Positions 44,280-53,770 of a stretch of 64,000 bases of DNA are shown piece after piece; the first letter of the stretch is position 1, and the number at the start of each line of letters is the position of its first letter. The stretch covers positions 1,036,501 through 1,100,500 of the forward strand of contig NZ_OY763930.1 of NCBI RefSeq assembly GCF_963667685.1. Reading direction: 5' to 3'. A program made the position numbers and the translations under genes. The stretch is from Maridesulfovibrio sp. Lineage in GTDB: Bacteria; Desulfobacterota; Desulfovibrionia; Desulfovibrionales; Desulfovibrionaceae. A model generated the notes under the pieces. That model ran no database searches. It was not told the origin of the DNA and saw only the letters and a list, made by a program, of their open reading frames with translations.

Positions 44280-46592
44280 TTACTGCTGCATACGCCCGAT
44301 TATCCCATCGAGCTCCTTAGCCAACTCCGACATACGGCTGACGGCTTCGGCTGATTCATTCATAGCCCGTGCAGTTTCTCCGGCAATTGTGTTAATCTGT
44401 CCGGTAGAACGGCTGATCTGCTCACTGGCCGCTGACTGCTCTTCCGATGCGGTTGCAATAGACCGGACCTGATCCGCTGTTTCAGAAATCTTCTCAACAA
44501 TTTCTTTGAGTATTTCCCCGGACTCATTGATCAACTCGGTTACTTCACCTATTGACTGGGTCGACTTCTCAGTATTGGCTATATTGGTTTTCGCACTATC
44601 CTGAATACGATTTATGTATTCGCCGACTTCACTGGTAGCATTCATGGTTGACTCGGCAAGCTTACGGACTTCATCAGCTACAACGGCAAATCCGCGTCCG
44701 GCATCTCCGGCACGTGCAGCCTCAATTGCCGCGTTAAGAGCCAGCAGATTGGTCTGGTCCGCAATATCGCTGATCACGCCCATGATATGGCCGATTCCAT
44801 CGGCCTGCTTACCTAGGTCCGCCATATCTTTCTGCATCTGATCGGACTGCTGGCGAACCTGCGCAATTGTCTCAACCGCCTGCTCTACTTTCAGCTCACC
44901 TTCCCCTGCTTTCTGCTGAGAAATATCTGCAAGTTCAGCAGCGGTAGAAGCGTTTCGCGCAACTTCAAAAACAGTTGAATTCATCTGATCCATAGCAGTG
45001 GCAGCTTCACTGGCCATTACAGACTGTTCTTCAGCACCACGGCTGGACTGCTCAACCTGTGCTGCTAAGGCTTCTGAAAAGCTTGAAACCTGATTAGAAA
45101 CTTCTGTTGCGCTGGCGGCTGCCTCGGAAATCATTATGCTGTTCTCTTCAATCTGTCGCTGCTGGTCACGAATTTCAGTCATATCAATCCAGATTGAAAC
45201 TGAACCGAGCATATTCTTATCCATATCGTAGAACGGAGTGGTCGCGACCATTATATTTTTATGCTGCCCGCGAAGGGTGGTATACTCTAATTCCTGTTGA
45301 ATCTGTTGTTCCTGCTTAATTGCTTCCTGTGAGAGAGTTTCCCGGCCCCGTTCATTAAAGAAAAATTCACCGGGATCCATACCCACAGCCTGTTCAGGTC
45401 CGACTCTGGTTTCAATAAGATCACAAATATGCTGGTTGGCCCATAGAACCTTGTCGTCAGGACCGACAATAGAGCAAGGCAGCACTAACCCCTTAAGAAC
45501 ACCCTCGGAAAAACCGAGCTTATGCTTAAGCTCGGCGACCATAAAAAATATGTTCTCTGAAAGATCCTTAAGCTCACATGAATATTTCCCGGTAAGCTCC
45601 GCTTTGAAATTGCCTAATGCAATCTGGCTTGTAAAATCACGAATATCCGCCATAGGCCCGGTAACAAGCCTACGAATAGTAAATACAATCAAGCTGACAA
45701 TAAGGATGGCCATGACAATACCCATGACGATAAGCACATTCCGTTCTTCATTGGCAGCACGTTCCAAGTCAGAGACATAAGCGGACATACAGACGACCCA
45801 ACCGGTTGAAGGCACTACCTGAAAAGATTGGAACTTATCCCGATCTTCCCACACATACCGGGTGTTCCCTTTGGGAACGGCAAGGCTGTCTTTCACAAAT
45901 CGAAAATTGGAAATATCTTTTAAAATTAGTCCCTGATTTACCTTGTGGGCAATAATACGTCCTGTATCGTCAAGAATATATGAATAACCATCCTCACCGA
46001 TCGAAATATCTCCGATCATTTTCTGCGCATATTGCTGCCAATCCACGGACATGTAGAAGATCCCAAGCATTTTACCCTGGTCATTCTTCACCGGAACACC
46101 CATAACCACGATATATCGTCCATCCAGCGTTGACTTTAATACATCAGAGACAGCAAACTGACTGCCATTAAGTATTTTACGCACATACTTTCTAGAGCTG
46201 AGGTCTGTGCCTGCTGTTGATTCACCATTGGACTGACTCCCGAAAAGAATATGGCCATCAAGTCCGACAGCCCCCATTGACGCAAGCCTTGTATTCCCTT
46301 TCAGCTTACGCTTTAAATCCTCCAGCACCATGCTGCGAACCTGTTCATCTCCGAAAGCGCTCTGAATCTCTCTATTCTCCGCATAGTCTTCAAGCTCACT
46401 ATGGATAAGATCCAGAAATTGCTCAACTTCCTTGACAATCTTATTATTCAAAACTTTCATGTTCTGTTCCTGAATACTTAGAACAGCTGAATTGGTCATT
46501 GAGCTGACTACCAATATTAGTACTGCAACAGAGACAGAAACTGTCACCGAGATCAAAATCGACAACCAACTATTTATACTTTTAAACTTCAT
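44280..46592 (-). CDS. Methyl-accepting chemotaxis protein with dCache and PAS domains
   Basis: A 770-residue chemoreceptor. TM1 at ~10-33, a periplasmic double-Cache-type sensor to ~285 ([35 protein letters not shown]), TM2 at ~287-310, HAMP, a cytoplasmic PAS domain (~370-490) and the signalling hairpin with the invariant tip [20 protein letters not shown], then [10 protein letters not shown]. Cache domains of this type often bind amino or organic acids. No C-terminal CheR-tether pentapeptide. Good GGGAG ribosome site. Confidence 0.95.
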   Translation of the reverse strand: MKFKSINSWLSILISVTVSVSVAVLILVVSSMTNSAVLSIQEQNMKVLNNKIVKEVEQFLDLIHSELEDYAENREIQSAFGDEQVRSMVLEDLKRKLKGNTRLASMGAVGLDGHILFGSQSNGESTAGTDLSSRKYVRKILNGSQFAVSDVLKSTLDGRYIVVMGVPVKNDQGKMLGIFYMSVDWQQYAQKMIGDISIGEDGYSYILDDTGRIIAHKVNQGLILKDISNFRFVKDSLAVPKGNTRYVWEDRDKFQSFQVVPSTGWVVCMSAYVSDLERAANEERNVLIVMGIVMAILIVSLIVFTIRRLVTGPMADIRDFTSQIALGNFKAELTGKYSCELKDLSENIFFMVAELKHKLGFSEGVLKGLVLPCSIVGPDDKVLWANQHICDLIETRVGPEQAVGMDPGEFFFNERGRETLSQEAIKQEQQIQQELEYTTLRGQHKNIMVATTPFYDMDKNMLGSVSIWIDMTEIRDQQRQIEENSIMISEAAASATEVSNQVSSFSEALAAQVEQSSRGAEEQSVMASEAATAMDQMNSTVFEVARNASTAAELADISQQKAGEGELKVEQAVETIAQVRQQSDQMQKDMADLGKQADGIGHIMGVISDIADQTNLLALNAAIEAARAGDAGRGFAVVADEVRKLAESTMNATSEVGEYINRIQDSAKTNIANTEKSTQSIGEVTELINESGEILKEIVEKISETADQVRSIATASEEQSAASEQISRSTGQINTIAGETARAMNESAEAVSRMSELAKELDGIIGRMQQ

Positions 46593-46712
46593 CGAAGCTC
46601 CCTGTTTATAGTAAACACTACATATTTTTTCTTGGTATAATGCTCCCTCAACTATAAAGAATCATATTATTTTTGTCGTTTTTTTCATTAGAAAGCAGAA
46701 AAACTGTATCCA

Positions 46713-46750
46713 CAAAAAAAAGCCCCGAACTTTAAAAAGTACGGGGCTTA
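46713..46750 (-). terminator. Intrinsic terminator after small coiled-coil gene
   Basis: On the minus strand AAGCCCCGTAC / GTTCGGGGCTT-type stem followed by eight T. Confidence 0.88.
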
Positions 46751-46778
46751 GCAGAACATAGTTAATTTTTAGTAATTA

Positions 46779-47015
46779 TTATTTAGACTTATTGTAATCT
46801 TCCAACAAACCGTTCATCTTATTGAGCAATTCTCCACGCTCCTGCGCAACCTTTTTCCACTTCTTCTTTTCACTTTTCAATGCCTCAACAGTATGAAGCA
46901 GATCCTGAATGGTGTTGGCAGGGTAGCCATGTTTTGCGTAACTTCCTTTGCGAAGCTCTTCATCATTCCTTTGGCGCAAGGCACGTAACTGGCTGGCTGT
47001 TAATATCATACTCAT
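46779..47015 (-). CDS. Small hypothetical coiled-coil protein
   Basis: A 78-residue, highly charged protein not recognised. The centre and end form a likely coiled coil (LLHTVEALKSEKKKWKKVAQ, ERGELLNKMNGLLED). It has no membrane segment. The start could be the second ATG (47009). A real gene is supported by a matched downstream terminator and good codon use. Transcribed alone, downstream of nrdD on the same strand. Confidence 0.6.
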   Translation of the reverse strand: MSMILTASQLRALRQRNDEELRKGSYAKHGYPANTIQDLLHTVEALKSEKKKWKKVAQERGELLNKMNGLLEDYNKSK

Positions 47016-47165
47016 AAACTGTTAATGGTTCCGGTCAGTACTTAAATCTACATCCTGAAAACCGCTAATGCAAGCAATTACAAAATATAAAACCTACATA
47101 GAAAAAGTCCGGCGGAAAACATCCCCCCGGACTTTTCATATTGATCAGTATCAACCGAAGTTATT

Positions 47166-49223
47166 CTAGCATGCGCATGAATTATAGCTGTACTCGGTCC
47201 TCTCGCGGTATTCTTCCTGCTTGCCTTTGTTCCAGCGGTTCACAGGACGATAATAACCGACAATACGGGTATAAACTTCTGCGTCCTTACCGCATTCAGG
47301 GCATTCGAAATGCTCGCCGTAGAGGTAACCATGATCCTCGCAAACCGAGAAGGTCGGAGTCACTGAGATATAAGGAATCTTGGTGTTGGTCATGGCTTTA
47401 ATGATGAAGTTCTTGAGCGCATTTGTATCCGGAACGGCTTCGCCCAGAAAGGAATGGAATACAGTTCCGCCATTATACAGGGTCTGCAAATCGTTCTGGT
47501 GTTCGAGCGCGTAAACAACATCCTCGGTAGCACCGACAGGCAGCAGGGTCGAGTTTGTATAATAAGGGTCTTTAGTACCGGATGTATAAATATCGGCATA
47601 GAGATTCTTGTCGATTTTAGCCAAACGGTAGCAGGTTCCTTCACCGGGAGTAGCTTCAAGGTTGAACAGGTTTCCTGTTTCTTCCTGAAATCTTACTGTC
47701 AAATCTCGCAGGTGGTGCAGAACGCGCTGCATAAGACGTGACCCCGAAGGAGTATCAATGCCTTTACCAAGCAGGTTGTGGCATGCTTCGTTACCACCGA
47801 TCAGACCTATGGTGGAAAAATGTCCCTTGAACCCGTTCTTCAGGTAACGCTGGGAAAAGGGAAACATTCCGTTCTCAAAGTTGGCGGAAACCAGTTTACG
47901 CTTGTACTCCAGAGAATCCTTGGCCTGAGTGGCGTACTCGGTGATCAGGTCGAGAAAATCTTCCTCACCCTGAGCGAGATAAGCAAGCTTAGGCAGGTTC
48001 AGGGTAACAACGCCGATGGAACCGGTAAGGTCTCCGGCACCGAAAAGGCCACCGGTCTTCTTGCGGATCTCACGCAGATCCATCTGTAGACGGCAGCACA
48101 TGGAGCGTACGTCCTCAGGATTCAGATCGGAATTGATAAAGTTCTGGAAATATGGAGCACCGTATTTAGCTGTCATCTGCAACAGCAGTTCGCCAACTTC
48201 GCTCTCCCACGGGAAGTCCGGGGTTACGTTATACGTGGGAATAGGGAAAGAGAAGATACGGCCATCGGCGTCACCTTCGAGCATGACTTCAACAAAAGCC
48301 CGGTTGATCATCTCCATCTCTTCTTCATATTCACCGTAAGTAGTATCCTGAAACTCACCACCTATGATGACAGGCTCGTTAGCGATGTGCTTAGGGGGAA
48401 CCATATCAAAAGTGAAGTTGGTGAACGGACTCTGCCCGCCCCAACGTGATGTTGTATTCAGGTTGAAGATCAGCTTCTGAATTATCTGCTTCACGCGGTC
48501 ATAATCCAGACCGTCATAACGGATAAAAGGCGCGAGGTAGGTGTCCACGTTGTTGAAAGCCTGTGCACCGGCCCATTCATTCTGCAAGGTACCGAGGAAG
48601 TTGACCATCTGACCGGTAATGGAATCAAAATGGCGTGCGGGCCCGGAAGAGCAGCGTCCTTTCAGACCGAAACCGTCCAGCAGCAGATCACGCAATGACC
48701 ATCCGGCGCAGTAACCGGCAAGACCGAAAGAAAGATCATGAATGTGAAAATAGCCATGCTCGTGGGCAAGCCTGATTTCCTCGGGATATTTTTCAAGGCA
48801 GTACCGGGCTTGAACTGCTCCGGACATGTGCAGCATCAACCCCTGAAAGGAATGCCCCATATTGGAGTTTTCATTTACCCGCCAGTCGGAACGGTCGAGG
48901 TAGCTTTCAATTGTTCCGGCGATGTCGAGATATGTTTCATCCTGACGGCGGAGTTCGCGGCGCTTTTCCCGATAAATGATGTAGCGTTCAGCAACAGAAT
49001 AAAGGCGGTTCTCCATAAGAACCAGCTGAACCATATCCTGAACCATCTCCTGTTCAGGAACATCCACATCGGCAAGCTTCTCTTCAACCTTGCGGCCGAG
49101 ACGTTTGCTCAGAAGTGGATCTTTGATACCGCTTGCTTTAAGAGCTTTAAAAATAGCTTCAGAAATACGGTCTGTAGACCAGGACTCGAGACATCCGTCA
49201 CGCTTAAGAATTTGTTTGGGCAT
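47166..49223 (-). CDS. nrdD: Class III anaerobic ribonucleoside-triphosphate reductase
   Basis: A 685-residue oxygen-sensitive glycyl radical enzyme making deoxynucleotides. The N-terminal ATP-cone (KRDGCLESWSTDRISEAIFK ... EDMVQ-type helix) is followed by the catalytic barrel (NNVDTYLAPFIRYDGLDYDR; SRWGGQSPFTNFTFD; GGNEACHNLLGKGI). The C-terminal zinc site is CEDHGYLYGEHFECPECG, and the radical Gly is in TRIVGYYRPVNRW. No nrdG activase is adjacent. A cobalamin riboswitch lies in the leader, so expression should fall when B12 is present and a B12-dependent class II enzyme can work. The start overlaps no gene; ribosome site AGG. Confidence 0.94.
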   Translation of the reverse strand: MPKQILKRDGCLESWSTDRISEAIFKALKASGIKDPLLSKRLGRKVEEKLADVDVPEQEMVQDMVQLVLMENRLYSVAERYIIYREKRRELRRQDETYLDIAGTIESYLDRSDWRVNENSNMGHSFQGLMLHMSGAVQARYCLEKYPEEIRLAHEHGYFHIHDLSFGLAGYCAGWSLRDLLLDGFGLKGRCSSGPARHFDSITGQMVNFLGTLQNEWAGAQAFNNVDTYLAPFIRYDGLDYDRVKQIIQKLIFNLNTTSRWGGQSPFTNFTFDMVPPKHIANEPVIIGGEFQDTTYGEYEEEMEMINRAFVEVMLEGDADGRIFSFPIPTYNVTPDFPWESEVGELLLQMTAKYGAPYFQNFINSDLNPEDVRSMCCRLQMDLREIRKKTGGLFGAGDLTGSIGVVTLNLPKLAYLAQGEEDFLDLITEYATQAKDSLEYKRKLVSANFENGMFPFSQRYLKNGFKGHFSTIGLIGGNEACHNLLGKGIDTPSGSRLMQRVLHHLRDLTVRFQEETGNLFNLEATPGEGTCYRLAKIDKNLYADIYTSGTKDPYYTNSTLLPVGATEDVVYALEHQNDLQTLYNGGTVFHSFLGEAVPDTNALKNFIIKAMTNTKIPYISVTPTFSVCEDHGYLYGEHFECPECGKDAEVYTRIVGYYRPVNRWNKGKQEEYRERTEYSYNSCAC

Positions 49224-49479
49224 TAAACTACCTGATTAAAAATTTGTCCGCACACATCACCACCGCTCCGGGAAAAGGACGCAGAAAAGGAAGCAACCTC
49301 CCCAGATTGCAAGCCTACGGGTAAACCGTGTCTTATGGTGGTGTGGCAATTAAAGCAGGAGGCCCGGAAGGCACATCCCGCAGGACTTTTGAAACCGGAA
49401 AAGTCATAGACCTGTATTCCGGTAGGTTTGAACTGACCTGTCTCTGTATTGCACAGTTCCAATCTATTATGGACCGGTG

Positions 49480-49620
49480 CCGGACAGGTGCGCTTCAGGC
49501 CGGGGTGCTGGCTCGGGGTATGCGCAAAATGCTTCCCTGACAGCGGCAGAACCGCCCCGGATTCAAACCGGGTTCCCGCTTTGTTCGTTTTCAAGTGCTC
49601 AGAAAGCATCAAACGAACTC
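49480..49620 (-). ncRNA. Cobalamin riboswitch in nrdD leader
   Basis: The minus strand shows the conserved cobalamin aptamer core in order: GCGGGAACCCGGTTTGAATC, CGGGGCGGTTCTGCCGCTGT, CAGGGAAGC, then the B12 box GAGCCAGCACCCCGG. The core ends about 260 bases before nrdD. The intervening leader has further stem potential, for example GACTTTT/AAAAGTC around 49383-49406, but I cannot assign the expression platform. Boundaries are approximate. Confidence 0.85.
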
Positions 49621-49745
49621 CTGAAGTGATGACGACAGAGGGCAGTCTACCAGACTCAAAAATATGGTCAAGACCCTCTAGACTTTTTCTTAATGAACAG
49701 CCCATCACCCTTAGAGCCACTTGGCCTAACACATGTGGAACACAA

Positions 49746-49777
49746 GTTTTCCACAGTTGTTCTTTTGATGTTCAAAA
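49746..49777 (+). repeat. 32-base direct repeat, copy A
   Basis: Begins GTTTTCCACAG and ends ATGTTCAAAA. It matches copy B at 52357-52388 in 29 of 32 bases. The two flank the chemoreceptor gene. Confidence 0.65.
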
Positions 49778-49824
49778 AAACTTAAGAGGCTGTTTTTGAA
49801 ACAAAATCCTCTGTCATTTTCCCA

Positions 49825-49853
49825 CAAAAACAGCCGAAAAAAATATCCGGCTG
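49825..49853 (-). terminator. Intrinsic terminator after second chemoreceptor
   Basis: On the minus strand CAGCCG-loop-CGGCTG followed by five T, about 47 bases after the stop. Confidence 0.75.
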
Positions 49854-49899
49854 AAACTTTTTTTTTGCTGTCCTGTGACAGCGGCTTAATTTTTATTCT

Positions 49900-52134
49900 T
49901 TAAACAGTGTGGCTCTCTTCACGCAATTCATCAATCAATGTGCGTAACTCCATAGCCAGAACAGATAATTCTTTTGCGGAGTCATTTGATTTATCCATGG
50001 AATTTGTTGTCAATTCCGCCATCTGATTGATGTTCCGGGAAGATGAATTGATCTGGTCCGAGGAGACAGACTGCTGTTCGGCTGCGGCTGATATATTCTG
50101 GACCTGCCCGGTAACCCCTTCTACAAGATTTACAATTTCCTCGAGGGCTTCCCCGGCCTTCTCAGCCAGACGGGTGCTATCCAGAACAGACTTTGCTGCC
50201 TCTTCCATGCTATGAACATTCGCATTGGAACTATCCTGAATCGCTTCAACAACAAGGCTGACATCCTTGGTGGCATTCATGGTCTTTTCGGCAAGCTTGC
50301 GCACTTCATCAGCCACCACGGCAAAACCACGTCCAGCGTCCCCTGCACGGGCAGCTTCAATCGCCGCATTGAGAGCCAGCAGGTTGGTCTGATCCGCAAT
50401 ATCACTAACAACGGACATGATCCGTCCGATGTCCTCGACACGGACGTTCATGTCATTGAGGTTCTCTTTGAGTTTATCACTCTGCTCCTTGACGCTGAAA
50501 ATAGAACGTATGGCTTCTCCGGTCATTTCTGCGCCCCGGTTTGCCGTATTCATAGCCTCCCCGGCACCGACCACAGCATCAGAGCAACTGCGGGCAACGT
50601 CCTGAATTGAACAGGTCATCTGATCTAGTGCTGAAGTTGATTCCGAAAGATTTAATTGCTGCTCTCTTGCCCTTCTGCTGGAATCCGCCACATGGTTGCT
50701 GATTTCATCAGAAGCAACGGATAGACCGCTAACAATCTGTTCCAGATTATGCACAACATCAAGAATTCCCTGTCTGCGTGCTCTTTCCGCTTCCTTCTGA
50801 GCTTCATTCAATCCCTGCAATGCATCATGGGCTGCCATTGCCTCACGTTCAGCATCTGCAGTAGCCTGCTCAATCCTGCCACGATCCATTTCAATCACAT
50901 GCATCAATCCGTTGAAGGAATCAGCCAGATCCCCCAGTTCCCCACGCCCCTCCTGCCGTACCCGGAAAGAGAGGTCAGCAGTTCCCGAACCTATTTCACG
51001 GCTGGTACGGACAATTTCACCGATAATCCTGCGAAGCGGCTTAATAATGATCCTGCGGCTGACAAAAATAAGCAACACACCGATCAAAGCAGCCAGCCCA
51101 CTCAAACCACTGACTACATAAACAGCCTGCTCCTGCATCGTGTTGTAACTTACGACCTGGGCCGTGCGGATATTCTGTTCCTGCTCGATGAGCGCGATGC
51201 GGGCATTGTCCATGTCCTGCATGGATTTCTGCATCTTAAGGCTGAGATTGTAATAGGATTTAAAAACATCGAGATATTCACCGGTCAAAGCAACAATTCC
51301 ATTGAACAACTTAGCCTCGCGCCCATTGGGAAACAGAGGGGCAAACTGCGGATATGAAGCACCCATGCTTGAATCCGGGTCAATGCCCATCAGCTTTTCA
51401 ATATCGACAATCAGGCCTGATCCGCTGGCTTCATCTTTATAAAGAATAAAATCCTTAGCCATTTCCTGAAAACCAAGGGGCTTATTAAGAAGAATTGCTG
51501 AGACATGCCTCTTGGCAGCCAGTTCATTCAGACCGTCAATAGACTTGGAAAGATTCTGTGCAAGCAAGCCCGGATCGTCAACTGAAGGCGATAATACCTT
51601 TTCCTGTAGGGCTATATTTATCTTAGCCTGTTTTCTTGCTGACCGATCAATACTTTTCTGTAGGGAGAGGGCCTGCCCCAAAATTTCCACCGAAATTTCA
51701 CGAAGACGTTTAACCTGTCCTACCCCGGAATTGAACTGGCCCTGAAAATTGTTGAAACTGCGATCAAAAGAATTGAATGACTCTTTAAGTCCTTGAAGAG
51801 ATTCGCTGGCCTGTTCATCGGAAGTTGCCCCTATGGCAACGTCGAGTTTGCCCTCCATTTGTCCGACTTTATCGTTATATGCCTTAAGCAGCTCTGATCC
51901 ACCTTTACCTGATTGATCCATGGAAAGCTCTTCACGGTGAACCAGCCAGTCCATAGCTAGAGCCTGTGCTTCAGATTCAAGATTGATAATTTTATCGAGG
52001 TTGTTGCGAACTTCCATTTTTCCGGTCAACCCCTGAAGGGTCATGATTGCAGCCCCGCCCAGACACAAAGCGCACAATAAGAACAGAAGCATACCTGCCA
52101 CAATTTTATGCGATAATTTAAGAGTATATTTCAT
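49900..52134 (-). CDS. Methyl-accepting chemotaxis protein with large periplasmic helical domain
   Basis: A 744-residue chemoreceptor. TM1 at ~10-33, a ~305-residue extracytoplasmic domain predicted mostly helical (Gln/Ser/Lys rich, helical-bundle type rather than Cache), TM2 at ~343-362, HAMP, a long coiled coil and the invariant tip [20 protein letters not shown]. Ligand unknown. Ribosome site GGAGCGGGGGA. Two Fur-like palindromes lie in its promoter region, suggesting iron-linked expression. Confidence 0.94.
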   Translation of the reverse strand: MKYTLKLSHKIVAGMLLFLLCALCLGGAAIMTLQGLTGKMEVRNNLDKIINLESEAQALAMDWLVHREELSMDQSGKGGSELLKAYNDKVGQMEGKLDVAIGATSDEQASESLQGLKESFNSFDRSFNNFQGQFNSGVGQVKRLREISVEILGQALSLQKSIDRSARKQAKINIALQEKVLSPSVDDPGLLAQNLSKSIDGLNELAAKRHVSAILLNKPLGFQEMAKDFILYKDEASGSGLIVDIEKLMGIDPDSSMGASYPQFAPLFPNGREAKLFNGIVALTGEYLDVFKSYYNLSLKMQKSMQDMDNARIALIEQEQNIRTAQVVSYNTMQEQAVYVVSGLSGLAALIGVLLIFVSRRIIIKPLRRIIGEIVRTSREIGSGTADLSFRVRQEGRGELGDLADSFNGLMHVIEMDRGRIEQATADAEREAMAAHDALQGLNEAQKEAERARRQGILDVVHNLEQIVSGLSVASDEISNHVADSSRRAREQQLNLSESTSALDQMTCSIQDVARSCSDAVVGAGEAMNTANRGAEMTGEAIRSIFSVKEQSDKLKENLNDMNVRVEDIGRIMSVVSDIADQTNLLALNAAIEAARAGDAGRGFAVVADEVRKLAEKTMNATKDVSLVVEAIQDSSNANVHSMEEAAKSVLDSTRLAEKAGEALEEIVNLVEGVTGQVQNISAAAEQQSVSSDQINSSSRNINQMAELTTNSMDKSNDSAKELSVLAMELRTLIDELREESHTV

Positions 52135-52154
52135 TCCCCCGCTCCTTCATTTGC

Positions 52155-52173
52155 GAAAATGAACCTCATTTTC
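52155..52173. promoter_or_regulatory. Fur-like 19-base palindrome, proximal
   Basis: GAAAATGA-ACC-TCATTTTC: perfect 8-base arms and a 3-base centre. It agrees with the classic Fur box (GATAATGATAATCATTATC) at 14 of 19 positions. It starts 21 bases before the chemoreceptor ATG. Confidence 0.55.
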
Positions 52174-52223
52174 AAATGAAACATATAATTGCCTTTTCGA
52201 AAGTATTTTTTCAGAGGAATAAT

Positions 52224-52242
52224 GAAAATGAGAACGATTTTC
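52224..52242. promoter_or_regulatory. Fur-like 19-base palindrome, distal
   Basis: GAAAATGAGAACGATTTTC: 6-base arms (7 with flanking T/A), 14 of 19 matches to the Fur box, 69 bases from the proximal site. Confidence 0.5.
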
Positions 52243-52356
52243 AACAAATTTAAATATTAAATTCAAAATACAAAAATTTGATGCACGAACTCAAAATTTA
52301 TTTATAGAAAAAAGTACCCAATACCTTCCATTGATACTGGGTACTTTTGCACAAAA

Positions 52357-52388
52357 GTTTTCCACAGATGTTCTTTAAATGTTCAAAA
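52357..52388 (+). repeat. 32-base direct repeat, copy B
   Basis: Same 32-base motif as 49746-49777 with three mismatches. Placed just beyond the MarR stop. Confidence 0.65.
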
Positions 52389-52397
52389 GATGATGTA

Positions 52398-52808
52398 CTA
52401 AAACGTCATATTCATCTTTTCAACGCAGCCGAGCAGGATCACTTTTTCCTCTTCGGAGAATTCGGAAGTCAGCTCTTCAATCAGCCTCAGATGCAATCGG
52501 TCATGCTCTTCAAACATCTCCTGCCCACTTTCCGTAAGCTCAACTAGAATTGAGCGCCGGTCTGTCTGATGAGGTTTGCGGCAGACAAATTCCTTATCTT
52601 CAAGACGATCGACCAGCACGGTCAAAGTGCCGGTGGTTATGCCCATACGCTGAGCCAATTCTTTCATACGCATGGACTTATGAATGCCCAGCACCTCAAG
52701 GGTGTGCATCTGGGGCAGGGTCAGTCCTTTTTCACGCACAACATCATGCTCCCATGAAGAAAGTTTCTCGTAAAATTCAATAACAGCATGGTTGAGCTTA
52801 TCCAGCAC
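52398..52808 (-). CDS. MarR-family transcriptional regulator
   Basis: A 136-residue winged-helix regulator starting at GTG 52808, which has GGAGG five bases upstream; a frame start 14 codons earlier has none. The recognition region is MRMKELAQRMGITTGTLTVL and the wing is RKPHQTDRRSILVELTESG. It follows the metal-transporter gene by 13 bases and so is its second cistron. It probably autoregulates through the inverted repeat upstream of that gene. Ligand unknown, perhaps a metal given its partner. Confidence 0.9.
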   Translation of the reverse strand: MLDKLNHAVIEFYEKLSSWEHDVVREKGLTLPQMHTLEVLGIHKSMRMKELAQRMGITTGTLTVLVDRLEDKEFVCRKPHQTDRRSILVELTESGQEMFEEHDRLHLRLIEELTSEFSEEEKVILLGCVEKMNMTF

Positions 52809-52821
52809 AGAGACCTCCGCT

Positions 52822-53592
52822 TTATATATTAACGTAACTGTAGATTGCAAAACCGATAGTCATCATCCCGGCGGTGCGCATAACCAGCGGCTCAACCCAA
52901 TGCTGCTCAAGGGTACGCACAAATGCAGCCGCACGATAAATGGCATAAATCACAGCCGCGAGGGCTGTTCCCGTGCCCAGCGCGTAACTGCCGAAAACAG
53001 CAGTCCCTTTGAAAACACTTCCGGAATCAAGGGCATATTTATACATGATGGCCACAGTGGGACAAGGAACAATCATATTCACAAAACCGATTGAAAACAT
53101 ACCCCATACAGTGACGCTGCGCAAAGCTGATTTTCCGTGGCTGCATGAACATCCACATCCTTGATGAGTGTGGTCATGGCTATGACCATGGTCATCGTGA
53201 TCGTGGTCGTCGTGATCGTGGTCGTCGTGGTCGTGGTCGTCGTGGTCGTGGTCGTCGTGGTCGTGGTCGTGGCTATGCAGCAATTCGGGCTTAATAATCA
53301 GGATTGAGCCCAGCAGCATCAGAATTACCACGGTGACGATATCCACGATGTATGTCAGCGAATCCGGGATGGTCAAGGAGATGGACCCCAGCGTCAGCCC
53401 GATAATCAAACAGGCCAGAGTGGTCCCCAGAATGAAGGCTGAAGTCAAAGAAAACACGCGCGTACCCTTTTTCTCTCCGCACACAAACGGAGCCAGCACC
53501 AGCCATGAGTGCCCGCACGGGTTGATTCCATGGATTAATCCCAGAAAGAGGCTCGACTGCATTGCTACCCAGAATATTGAATCTAATTCCAT
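52822..53592 (-). CDS. Polytopic membrane transporter with His/Asp-rich loop (NicO/UreH-like, probable metal efflux)
   Basis: A 256-residue protein with about six membrane segments. The first helix holds HGINPCGHSWLVLAPF, and a later one VPCPTVAIMY. Between helices 3 and 4 lies a loop of five DHDHD units plus DHGHSHDHTH and a Cys-rich CGCSCSHG, a strong candidate for binding Ni, Co, Zn or Cu. Similar loops mark RcnA/NicO exporters, but the helix motifs are not classical HxxxxGH ones, so the family call is loose. The ATG at 53592 is preceded by GGAG. First gene of the operon with marR. Confidence 0.7.
   Translation of the reverse strand: MELDSIFWVAMQSSLFLGLIHGINPCGHSWLVLAPFVCGEKKGTRVFSLTSAFILGTTLACLIIGLTLGSISLTIPDSLTYIVDIVTVVILMLLGSILIIKPELLHSHDHDHDDHDHDDHDHDDHDHDDHDHDDHGHSHDHTHQGCGCSCSHGKSALRSVTVWGMFSIGFVNMIVPCPTVAIMYKYALDSGSVFKGTAVFGSYALGTGTALAAVIYAIYRAAAFVRTLEQHWVEPLVMRTAGMMTIGFAIYSYVNI
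53191..53265 (-). repeat. Five 15-bp tandem repeats encoding DHDHD
   Basis: Units run 53191-53205, 53206-53220, 53221-53235, 53236-53250 and 53251-53265. The last three are identical on the plus strand (GTCGTCGTGGTCGTG) and the first two differ by one or two bases. Unit gain or loss keeps the frame. Confidence 0.9.
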
Positions 53593-53608
53593 CCTAAACT
53601 CCATATAA

Positions 53609-53669
53609 TTTGACAATCAAATTAAACTTGATTCAAAATTCCTATGCTGAAATTAATTTGATTGTCAAA
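53609..53669. promoter_or_regulatory. 17-bp inverted repeats upstream of metal transporter-marR operon
   Basis: TTTGACAATCAAATTAA (53609-53625) and its exact reverse complement (53653-53669) are separated by 27 bases. Each holds a TTTGA-N3-TCAAA dyad, and the intervening DNA has a related TTGATTCAA. Typical of paired MarR operators around a promoter. Confidence 0.65.
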
Positions 53670-53703
53670 CTATTTGTTATGCAAACCATATTTTGCTGAC
53701 ACT

Positions 53704-53737
53704 AAAAAAGCCCGTCCGAAATTAATCGGACGGGCTT
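53704..53737 (-). terminator. Intrinsic terminator after ybaK
   Basis: AGCCCGTCCGA / TCGGACGGGCT stem with a T run on the minus strand. Confidence 0.9.
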
Positions 53738-53770
53738 GCAATGGACGGAACATTACAAAAGACTTAAATA

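Larger units (their letters stand above)
49224..49899. other. nrdD leader and chemoreceptor 3' region (no gene)
   Basis: 676 bases. From right to left it holds the chemoreceptor terminator (49825-49853), one copy of a 32-base repeat (49746-49777), the presumed nrdD promoter, the cobalamin riboswitch and a ~255-base expression-platform region. A 169-codon frame across it is a shadow of the structured RNA. Confidence 0.6.

Noticed and set aside
49223-49732. 169-codon minus-strand frame upstream of nrdD
   Set aside because: It spans the cobalamin riboswitch core, so the open frame is a by-product of a structured GC-rich leader.
53191-53265. CRISPR-like array
   Set aside because: The 15-bp units are contiguous, have no spacers and encode a His/Asp repeat in frame.
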